The translations under genes were made by a program, and so were the position numbers. This document shows, in pieces, positions 46,694 to 58,510 of a stretch of 64,000 bases of DNA. The DNA is from Nereocystis luetkeana. Taxonomy: Eukaryota > Sar > Phaeophyceae > Laminariales > Laminariaceae. The first letter of the stretch is position 1, and each line of letters opens with the position of its first letter. The notes beneath the pieces are model-generated. The model saw nothing but the letters and a program-made list of their open reading frames with translations. It did not search any database and had not been told where the DNA came from. The stretch spans positions 2,279,501-2,343,500 of the forward strand of contig JARUPZ010000021.1 of the NCBI GenBank assembly GCA_031213475.1, written 5' to 3'.

Positions 46694-49600
46694 ATGTCGG
46701 TCGACAGGGCGTTCGACTACAGCAAATGGGACCATATCGACGTGAGTATCGGCCGTGACACTAGACCGCACTGCTGCCTTTTGTTGTCTTTTTCACGACC
46801 TGAGACTGTTTTTTCTGGTGTTAGTGGAGGGGGGGGGATGTTGGGGCTGAGCAGATGCACGGGGGCGTGGGTCCGCCATGGTAGAGGTTGAGTTGTAGCT
46901 GGTTTTATGATATCAGGCTTGCTTGCATGCTACTCCGTCCGGAAATGCAAGGACTTTTTGTTCAACTCGTAGAGAAAGATACACCAAATAGATCATCTAC
47001 AGGCGGACAATCTAGGTCCTCACTTGCCGTTCTGAGGTCTTGTGCAGGACGTGTCCAGTACGGACCCAACCCAGGAAACATGTCCTAGATCATGCGGGGA
47101 TAGACGGATCCCACCCAGCAACATGAGCTAGATGATACAGATAAGGAATATATCTGCGCTGAACAAGATCTAGATCATGCAGTGGGAACCGATGATCAGT
47201 CGTCCGGGGTATGGAAAGTTTACTGGCAAGCTCAAAGAGACGTTGTCGTTTGAAACATGCACCGAAGTTGTTTTCAAGGCCAACTTAAGCCGGCGCCGAA
47301 GTAGCCCAAGAGATAGCAACGGACACAGCCCTCCTACGTAGCTACCTTCCCTGTACGGGTATTGAGGTATCGAGATATTAATTGCCGTGGGGGTATATCG
47401 ATGTAACTCTTTTAGGACTGCAGTCCTGTTAGTGGTACTAGCACACACACAAACTATAAGTAATTTTCCCCCAAAACGGGACTGCGGTACTAATAAAAAG
47501 GGTAGACCTTCCTCTTGCTACTTCGACACTCACTCTCGTTCCTAATAGTTTGTCCCCAACATAACGCGGTTGCAGTCCCGAAGGGCGTCGATGGCGATGG
47601 TAGTGGCGGTGATCGCAGCGGCGTGTGCCCGTGGCCGCACCAGCACCGCCGCGCTTGCTGTCGCTACGCTCCGAGCCACGGCCCCTTTGACGCGCGATTG
47701 GTCCCCAGCCGTGTTACGGGATAGCATATGACAGTAATCAGAACCAAACATGGCGTGTATACATAAGGGATAGGGGGATACATGGATTTTGGGCTCTATC
47801 GTGGGTTATGATTACTACACATGCCCACCCGGAATAGATGCTAACGTACCTTATTCCGGCACCCCTCGATTGTTGTCACAGCTTTTATTTCGCTCTTGCC
47901 CTGGTCGCTCCCCGCTCCCCCCCCCCCACTTCCCTGTTACATGGTCATACAACCACGGCCATGCACGACTATGAGTACACCTCCCCCCCCCCCCTTCCCT
48001 GCCCCGCTTTGCCCCGCCCCCCCCCGCCGGTCCTCCTTTCGATCCACTACCTCTGTTTTTTTCTTGTGGGCCCTGCCTTGATAGATAAGCGATGACGAGT
48101 CCGACTGCCACCCAAACATCGAGAAGGAGACTTGGTTCCGCCTCAAGGTAATGCCGCCACCTCCGCCGTCTCGAGGGCTTCACACGTCGGACAGGTTCAT
48201 GATCTAGATCATCTACCGTCCTAGCCGGTTGTTTTGATCTGTTTGTGCAGGATCTGTGCAGTTACAGATCCACCCCAGGAAACGTTATCCTTGATCATAC
48301 AGGTTGTTACACGGCTCCAACCCGGAAACGTGAGCTAGGTCCTGTAGGTCAGGGATTCTACCGATCTACCCCGAATATATCAGTTTGTCAAGTGGAACTG
48401 ATCTATCTGGTCTGATCTATGCAAGCCGTAGAGGGTTTGAACTCGTCGCCGTAGTGAACTGGTCACTTTTCCCCACCCAACCACCCCCACCCCACCCAAC
48501 CACCCACCTACCCGCTTTTGGCTGTCTCGCCAGTTGAGCGTTCTCTCTTTCTTCCTTCGGGTATAACACCGCCTACTCGCCGGCTGGCTTTCTTCCGCTT
48601 CGTGTAGGGGGGTTTGTAGGCTGTGGCAGCCTCCGTCGGCGTGCCAATGACACGGGATTTGGTTTTACCCGGGCGGTGGAATTGAAGAAAATTGGCCATT
48701 GTTCGCAGGCCCGAACTATTAATACGACAACGATATTGGCCCACCGCGCTCGGCTTGGGCCATGGATTTCGTCTAGGACACTACTATTATAACCCTATTA
48801 TCCCGTAGTGTCGAGGGAGGTCCTTAACGTGATAGCAACATCGGGATGGCTGCGACTACTTTGTACCATGCATGCTTTGTGCAATGGGTATTGATAAACT
48901 ATGCAGCATCTTCCGTCGATATTAGGCCTTGATTTCGCCCCTCGCTCAGGCACACACGCTCCGCCCCGTCTGGCCTATTCCGAATGCCCTTTTCGTTGAC
49001 TCTGTGGGTGTCCCGCAGCGCCGACAACGGGAGGAGAAGGAGCAGGAGCAGAACGCGCGCAAGGTGATTTGATCTGGCGATGTCCCCGATGCATGGTGCC
49101 TCGGCAGTGTGGTGCAACGGGGTTCCTTCTTGTAGGCGATAGCGGTGGCGGCGGTGGTGGCGGGAGACGTGTTGATAAGAGCGTCAGCCAGAAGAAATGC
49201 GAATGAGTTCCGATTTGGGCGTTTTTGTGGCACGATGTTCGTTGGACAGGGGGCCCATGGTTTTGCGAAAACTTTTTTTTTTTTTGCCGTAATTGCGGTC
49301 TAACTGTCGTATGTAGGGTTTACTTATATCGTAGGCATGAAGTTGGTGCAGCAGTGCTACATCTAAGGGTATACTGATCCGATTAGCTTTCCGAATACAC
49401 CGCCAATACGGCCGCCACCACCATCCCAAACAACGATATCAAACATAGGGTGGCTCTCGCTAGGAATCCGCGCTGGTGGGCACTTGCACGCATCGGGCAG
49501 ATCGTCTTCAGATCATTTCCGCGTTCATGGTCTAGATTTTTCCGGGCAGGTAGATCTATCCCTGATCTGTAGTTGCTGTAGCTCATGTTGCAGAGCGGGA

Positions 49601-52600
49601 GGCGTAAAATCTTCTTGGTCTACTCACAAGGACAGTCTCGCTGTGTTGGGTCTGTAGGTATAACAGACCCAACCCAGCATCTCATCACAGCAGGTTAGGA
49701 TCTGGATGAGCTATTTGTACATGGATAAATCGTGATATGTTGGACATGCACAGTAGATGTTTGGTACAGTGGTTGTAACTGTCGTCAATTGTGTGCGCTG
49801 GTAGAAGGTGGTAAAGACCTTACCGGGATACCATGCTGTCCCCAATTGTAATGATCGTTTTAATTTCATATTAATGTAGAAACGGTCCTTATAATACAGA
49901 GTACCAGCCCAAGAGGGTAAGAAGACATGCCCTATGTTTTGGCCGCCCGTGAAAATATGCAACTCGCTTCGCTCGTAGTCATGGTGTTGATTGGTGTTTG
50001 GGGTGTACCATATAAAGTTTCCTGGGATACCGTATCGTACTATTCCATGCTATATCATAACGTATACCACGCATTCCACGTTTTAGCCGGCCGTGTGTGT
50101 TGGCAACTCGCTTCGCTCGTAGTCATGGCATGGTGTTCAGATATTGTTTAGGGTGTGCCAAATGAAATACCATGGCATACCGTGTCATGTCATTTTAGTC
50201 CGCACCGTACCATGCATACCTTAGACCGTACCATGCTTCCATGCTTCAGCCGGCCGTGTAAACTGGCAACTCGCTTTGCTGGTAGTAACGACAGCTTGAC
50301 AGCAATGAGAACATCGACAATAACAACAACAGTAACAACAACTCAACAAATAACAACACCAACAACAACAACATCAGCAGCACCAATACCAGCAACAATA
50401 ACAACCTCAACAATAATACTCGTAACAATAGCACCAATACTAACAACTCTAAATAACAACTACCAGGTAAACGATAACGATATGAGCAACGTAACAACCA
50501 CTAACAACGTGGGTACGCGCAGGCCGAGCTCGGGAAGGGGATAAAAACAGGGACGGCACGGCTGGCGGAGCTGGAGCAGAGGGCTGCCGTCATAAGCGCC
50601 GAGGGGGGCGATGTCGAAGGAGAAGATCCAGTGAGTGCTAGCGAATTAAAACAGGACATATGCCACACGGTTCTACCACTCGTTACTACCACACGGTACT
50701 ACAATACGGTACTCTCACTATGATACCACACGATACTACCACGGTAGTGCCGCATGGTACTACCGCACGGAGCCATCCTACAGTAGGGGTGCACCAGAAG
50801 TTCCTGAGCCCCTCACAATGGGAGCTCAATATCTCACCCGATAAAGTACTTGGAAAAAATTCGTTCGTGCCACCCGACCGGCACTTGTATGCGCTAGTCC
50901 TAAAACGAATATATGAGTGAATTTTTCATCCTAACTGGTACCAGGTAGTTCCTAAAACTTACGGAGCTCAATTGGTCAGAAACCTTTGGCCCGAAAAGTG
51001 CAACCCCTACCGTGGGGTGACTCCACGGTACTACTACACGGTTCTACCATACCGTACTCTCACTGCCACACGGTACTAGTACGCGGTAATGCCACACGGT
51101 AATACCACACGGTAATGCCACACAGTAAGCACCACACGGAAATACCACACGGTATCAAGTGCCTGGCAGATAGCTCGAGGGTTCGAACCTCGCTAAACGC
51201 CGTCTCTCATACCTGGTATTTAATTATTTGATAAACTTTCTTGTACATACGTCGACTGTGAGCTGGACCGATTTGATTGGTCGATGATACCCAGCTTTGC
51301 AAGCTGATTGGATCATTTATCGATCGCGCATGTTGTGTTTTACCAGGGTTGTGTATTGCGTTGGTTGTGTTGTTTCCCTATTTAATTGGTGAGTTCGGTG
51401 AGTTTGCTGAGTTTAGTTTGTTGGATACTGCTGTGGACTACTGACTACCCCGTTAGTGAAGTACCGAGTAGTTAGGGTCGGTTGGTTCCGACGGTTAGTT
51501 TCGGTTAGATTATTAGTCTGTGGGTTAAGAACTACGGTCGTTCGTTACGTGTTGGCCTTGGTATTGTGTCGTTTCAGACAGTTGGTTGTTGATGAATTAT
51601 CTTGAAGGTTGCTTATGTTGAGCAAGTTATTTACTTTACGCGGCGGGCTGTGTAAGTATCGTATTAATAGGGTCCCCCTATTATCGTACTTCATTACAGT
51701 AGTAAGTCTTACTATTGATGCTTAATTTTGTGCTGACTGAAAAGTACAACTGCAGTAGATAGTAATCGGCGGTTTTCTGCTGTAGGTAGTTTTAGCCAGT
51801 TAATATTTCTCGTTATATACCCAGGTGCCAATTATTATTTGGTCGTTCGTTCGGAAAAAGAACAACGTACTTCCAGGTGCCAGCTAGTAATTTTGATCGT
51901 CGTTTCGTTCGGAAAAATGTATACCTGGTATATCGTATTCACCCCCTGTGCAGGAAGCGCTGGCGGCGGAGGCGGCCGAAGTCAAGAAGGGTTTGGCCGA
52001 GAAGCAGAAGGAGGTGGACTCCATCGAGCGCAACAAGACCTGGAACTGGGAGAACATGTGTCACGTCACGGAGGAGCGGACCATTATCAACAAGAGCGCG
52101 GAGAGCGAGGTGAGAAGCGAGAGGAGAGGCGTGCTGCGATAGAGTTATACGTAGCACTTTTTTTGCCTTATGAGGCAAATGTTTCAGACCGATCGGTCTC
52201 CTTATCCCTTTTAGGACTGCTGTCAGTCCCGTTTTTTTTGTCAAACCACTCAATTTCCACCTTGTTTGCCCCCAAATCGGGACTGACTGCAGTCCCAAAA
52301 GGGTTCATCGTTGGCTGAATACATTATTATTTCTCTTTTACGACGTTATGTCTGTAAATGTACCTATGTATTTCACCTGGTGTAGATATTTATAAAATTA
52401 GAAACAACACCTGTAAGATCGAGGATGTGGTCGAAACTCCTCTTCGCAAGCTGTGTGTGACACTTTCATCGCGCGCGCACCGCGGGTTTAGTATGGTCTA
52501 ATGCAGAAAGTACAGTGGACTTTTGGGATTTTATTCATCACGGGTTGCACTTTTTTGTAGGTTTTGTCAAAAACTCAGTTTTGTTTTTTGTGAACTTTGT

Positions 52601-55600
52601 TTTTGATGAAGAGGTTTAGAGTTCCTCATGTGAGGAGGGGGAGCTTCACAAAAAATCGCTGCCACCCCTATACCGCAGTAAGCGTTACACAAAACAAGGG
52701 CAATGACTACAAGGGCCACTCACGAGGAGCGGCTGCCGCCGCCACTGCCGCGGCCGCCTCCTTTTCCTTGCGGGCGCTCGGATGTCGCGCGGGTGTGCGC
52801 GAAGCATGGGACGAGCGGGGAGAGGGGGGAGTTTTTTCGGTGGCGGAGGCGTTTTGCTTGGGTGGTTGCGCTTTCGTGCGCGGTTATATCGGCGCTCGTT
52901 TTGCGCGCTTGGTTGACCCTGTGCTGTGATGCTTTGCGTGTGCGTTCGTGTGTGGTTGTCTAGAACTAATTTGACTTTTATATCATCAGTATGATGTTGT
53001 TGTTGATGTTATCGCATTTTATTCATCACCAAAATCTATTAATAGTCCGTTGTTGGTTATAGAACAGGCTAAAAACAAACTCCGGAGTGGTGGAATATCT
53101 CAGCAAAAAAATGTGTACGTAACTGAATGATGTCGCGCGACCGCAGGCGAAAGACACCATGGCACGATCGTCGCTGCCCCCCAAGCTCGCGGCAGCCCTG
53201 GGGGCGAAGCCTAAGGCATCCACGCCTGGCCCGGAGTCCTCCATGCAGGTGAGGGGGGATTTGGCTGGTGGTGGTGGTGGTGGCGTGGGGGTGGTTGCTC
53301 GTCGTGCCTTCGGGGTGTGTGCGTACGGTATCATAGAGAGGGAGCGATATAATCATGACTTTTTTTTTTCTTGGGGATTTGGAGTGTTGAGCTGTGTGCT
53401 CGGTTGCTTGCTATCTTGACAGCTAGTTAGTGTATGTGCCTTGTGTGTGTTTGTGTGTTTTGTGTCTTGACGGGCGCTGTGTCTGTACCTGCCTGTGCCT
53501 GTGCCTGCATATTTTCTTGTTCTTGGTGGTGGTGGTGGTGGTGGTAGTGATGTTGTGAGTTGTTGATGTTGCTGCTGCCGCTGGTGCTGGTGCGCTGGTT
53601 CGTCTTGGCTTATCGGGCGAGACCACAATCTTTTCCCGCCGTTGTAAATACCAATTGCCGTCACCTGCTTCCGCAATTGCCGGTTATATACCGTAGTCGT
53701 CGGCGCACGAGTAGTCGTGACCATGACCGTTACCGTTATTGTTGTTATTATCGTTACCGTTACAATTACCGGTAACACACCCCTTGCAATTACCGTTACC
53801 ACCAGCCGACGTACATCGTCACCTTTACCATGATCATTACCGTGACCAGAACCGCAACCGTTACCGTTACAATTACCGGTACCACACCCCTTACAATTGC
53901 CGTTACTGTGCCACCAGCCGACCTACATCGTCACCGTTACCATGATCGTTTCCGTGACCAGAACCGCAACCATCACCGTTACTGCAATCCCTACCGTCAC
54001 AATTTACCGCCACCGCCTACCGACACACTTGTACCGTGACAGTTTACCGTAACCATTTACGGTTGCGTTGACCTTTATGATACCGTCAACTTACTTGAAC
54101 CGTTACCGTGGGTACCGTATCCGATACCGTTATCGTAACCATTGCCGTCACAGTCACCGCCGCCATCAGCCGAATTACACCGTCACCGTGATAATTACCG
54201 TGACCATTACCGCTTCCGTAACTGTCGCCGCTCCCGTAACCATTACGACAGGAAGTGCACTCGTACTCGGACTTTGTTGAGTTACACGACGACGTGATAG
54301 TTACCGTGACCATTACCGCTCCCGTAACTGTCACCCTCCCGTAACCATTGCGGCAGGAAGTGCACTCGTACTCGGACTTCGTCGAGTTACACGACGACGT
54401 GATGGAGCGATACTGCGAGCTGGTGAGAGGGCGCGCAGGACGTTAGCAAAGTTAACGGGTGTTGAGCGTGTTACCGGGGCGTTTCGCGAAGTTGCTGGAT
54501 GTTTTGCAAAGTTACCGGACGTTTAGCAAGTTACCGGCTGAGTTACCGGGTTTGTACGTAGCAAAATACTGGCTGTTTAGCAAGTTACTACTCATGTGGC
54601 AAGTTAACGTACCGAAAGTTTTTATCAAGTTCTTGGACGATTTATCTACCATAGTGTGGTTGCTTTTATCGCAATGCTTTCGATGTTTCCGCCACTGTAA
54701 TTTATTGTTATTTCTTTTTTATTTAGTTCTATTACAACTACTGGCATTGTTGTTTTGTCCTCTTCATTATATTGTTGTCTTTGGGATTTCCCGGAACTTG
54801 CAGCGGTCGATGGACGCAACGCGAGACTTCCTGAGAGGCCACGGAGACATCCTGTTTGCCGACCACTGCCAGAGCTACCTCCTCCTCTCGTGAGTGTTTT
54901 GCACGCAGGGCCGATGGGGGGGTTGGTCGAGTGAGCGCAGGGGGCGTTTTTTTTTTTTTTTTTTTCGGGGGGGGGGGGTTGTACTTCTGTCATGCATGGC
55001 CGTAGTCGTATGACCATAGACCCTCGCATCCCTACAATGCCGGGACGGACCACGCCAGGTCTTCACCGACCAGGCATACAATGGTTGCTTGCACCAAGTG
55101 AGAAGCGCCGTGAGGTGTTCGGCGAGTCGTGTGAAGGGTGAGGCGCGCGTTGATATTCAGGCACAGTTGGTCGGTGTGTTTGTGGAACTCCCGAAGGTGG
55201 CGTAACGGCGCGGGTAATGTTTCCTCCGCGCGTCTAGAGAGGACACCCCGTTGTGATGGAAACTTGGTGCTTTCTTTTCTCGGTACGATTCAGGTGGGCG
55301 TATGTATATATCTATACCCATTATACGGTTTGGGCCTTTTTCGTTTTCTCACTTAACGTGGCCAGTGATCGATTCAATAGGCATTTTGGACGGGGGTTCC
55401 ACGAAAAAGACGGCGGTTCCACCCTCGCGGCCCATTTTTGTTTCGTTCTCGGCGATTGACTGCCCCATGGCAATCTGACCAGGAATATAAGAAGCATTTG
55501 GGCTCTGAAATGAATATCAAACGGACCTTATATCCCCAGTCAGATAGCACACCCCGTCGGACGAGTATCCGGGGGTCATTTTTTCGACAAGGGAGAAAGC

Positions 55601-58472
55601 GCACACACTGAGGGAGGGAGGGAGGGAAGGAGGGGGGAGGGAGTGAGTGATGCCTCCATGGAAATATCTCGGGACGATATCCTTCCCAAAGCCCCCCACC
55701 GTTTTCGTTGTGTGTGTCCTAGGCCCTTAAGGCACGTTTTTGGAGAAAGTTGGCTCTTAACTCCGTTTAGGACCGCACTCCCGTTTTGTGGACTAGTTAC
55801 TTGAAGTTTGACGGATTTGTCCCCACAAGGAGACTGCAGTCTTAAAAGGGTTACCCCTGTATAGGACCGTCCTTCCGTTTTGGGGACAAGTTGCTTTAAA
55901 TTAAAGTCAGATACATGTGTTGGGAACAGTGCGGCACTAAAAAGGTTAATGCATGCTGTCCAAAGGTGTGTTGCTCTTTACCCTGCGCTAGTTCGCCGTC
56001 CTGTTTTGCCGTCGGTAAGCACCGTATTTTTGTCGTCGGTAAGCGCACCAGGGATGCATGTACGTTACCGGTAGCGGTGGCCGGTATGTATTGCGGTAAC
56101 ACAAAGGTAACTGGGGTTGCGGGTAAGGAACACACTTTTTGCGGTAATACCGAGTGAGTGGTGTGGCATCCCCTCTAAGGAAACTTCATCGTATGTGTTG
56201 AATTCCTCTCGAATCCCACACACCCTGTGGTGAAAACCACAATAGCAGACCAGCGGGTATTATTTGCGGTAACAGCGGTAACAAAAAAGTAATTGCGCGA
56301 TTTTCCTGTGTTACCGGTAACCTTTGTCGCAAGTCTGGCGTAACGTGCGTCCCTGGCAAGCACCGCTTTGCTGTCGGTGAAGCCCCGCATACATGTTATA
56401 CGCGTGTGGAGGCGCTATTAATAGAACTATCTTGCATCCGGCCCATTTTCCTGTCCAATGTTTTTTTCCCCATGTTTTCATCCATGATTTGTTATCTACC
56501 AGCATGTTGTCCTCCGTATTGTTTTCATCCATACTTTTGTTATCCATATTTCGTTTTTTGGCCATTTTGAATCTAACGCTTCTTTATTTCATGTGTATAA
56601 ATTTCCAATTTGTTTTTCTCATACCATTTTATTTCTTGTACATACTTTTTATCAATCCATTTTTTTTTGTGGCTATTTTTTTCACAGGTGCCTTGAAGAC
56701 GAGATGAACGGCAAGCACGAGCGGATGAAGCTCGTGGCGAGGCAGAGCCAGCTTCTGTCGAGCATTACCGAGCTTGCGGTTTCTCTCAGACGCCCGCCGC
56801 AGGATGTGGTACCCGCGCTGTTTTTGCGACTCGATGTGAGTTTGCGTAGCAGTCGACTCGATGTAAGTTTTCATTCGAAGCTTTAGCGCCTCGATGTAAG
56901 TCCGCGCACGAAGCACCGAGGGGCGAAGTGAAACTTGCTGAAACTTGCTGTCGATACTACTGTCGTTAAAAAACCAGACTAGAGAGAGAGCCGGGGGGGG
57001 GGAATGTACTCGATAGGAGAGATGTACTCGATTTCATGCATGGCCGTAGTCGTATGACCACAGACCCTCGCATCCCTACAACGCCGGGACGGAGCATGTC
57101 GGGTTTTCACCGACCAGGCAGACATTGCTTGCACCAAACGCGAAGCGCCGTCAGGTGTCTGGCGAGTCGCATGAAGGGTGAGCTGCATCCTACTAAGAAC
57201 CGCTTTTGAGGCGGACTTGTGCATGGATGACAGCTTCAATGATTTGATTTAATTTCGGGTGTAGGGGGGGGGGGGGGGGGGCGTAGTCATGTGTTGCTTG
57301 CTTTAGTCATTTGACCATTAACCACGCATCCTTTTCGAGACGGAGCACCGTTCCTACTCCTAATAGAGACACCTCCAACAGTTGGGCGCTCATTACGTTG
57401 TTTCCATATACTACATAGAAACTTTTTGCTCATCTTATCCCCTTCCTGTTTGGCCGCCTGTGGCCACCATCTATCTCCTAGGATAGCGATCGTTTTCTCG
57501 CTGCTATCTAGTGTGTCAAACTCCTCCAAATCTGATTCTTCTATTTCCCTCATCTCGTGGGGGGGGGTGTGCCACGGTATGCCATGCATGGCCGTGGTCG
57601 TAGGACCATATACCCTCGAGCCCCCCTACAATGCCGGAGGGGGGATAAGGGGTGCTCAGTTGTTGCTTGTCTTTTGTCATTCGACCATTGACCACGCATC
57701 CCTTCCGAGACAGAGTACACGAAACTAGAGAGGAAACGACCTACGCTCTTGTCCAAAATCAGCACAAGAAACAAACCAGCATGGTCAGATTTCTGGGCTC
57801 ACATTTTTTATTTTATTTTTTGTAGTTATGTTTGCTCCGTTTTAGTATACCCCCCACCTGTGGGAGTGATCGTGTCACGCCGTGCGTATACGGCAAGACA
57901 CCCAATAGGCAGCCACATGGTACCTACATGCATTGCTGTCTCTGGAATCGGCCACACCGGAAAGCAAACCAATATCATTGGACGTTGACATCCGTATGTA
58001 AGAGAGTCCGCTTCACAAGCGGTTCCAGGATGCAGCCCACCCTTCATGCGACTCGCCGACCACATCACGTTTCGCTTCGCGCTTGGTGCAAGCAATATCT
58101 GCTGCCTGGTCGGTGAATACCCGACGTGCTCCGCTCGGGCATTGTAGAGATGCAAGGGTCTATACATGGTCATACGCTACGCCTATATACCTCCATACAT
58201 GACAACGAGAACCCCCCCCCCCCCCGCTTCCTCTGCCCTTGACCTCCCCCCCCTCTACCCCCCCCCACACGCACTCACACGCACCACCTCCCCGCTTTCC
58301 TCCACCTCCCCTCCCACCGGTCCATCCTCATATGTTTTGTCGCTGGGTTTGCAATTGGCGTGCCTGCCTGCTGTTCCGCGGGTGTGATGTTTATTTTCTG
58401 TTTCCTTGCAGGAGGAGGAGCACGCTACGAGGTTTAAGGATGGGGTGCAGGACTTCGTAGCGAAGGTGCGCT

Positions 58473-58510
<38 letters not shown>

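Noticed and set aside
49960..51165. Regularly spaced repeats resembling a CRISPR array
   Set aside because: Units are degenerate, the spacers are themselves related, and the context is an intron of a eukaryotic gene.
51165..51205. tRNA-like T-arm (CGAGGGTTCGAACCTCG)
   Set aside because: Only the T-stem/loop is present. The preceding sequence is a simple ACCACACGGTA array with no D-arm, anticodon arm or matching acceptor strand.
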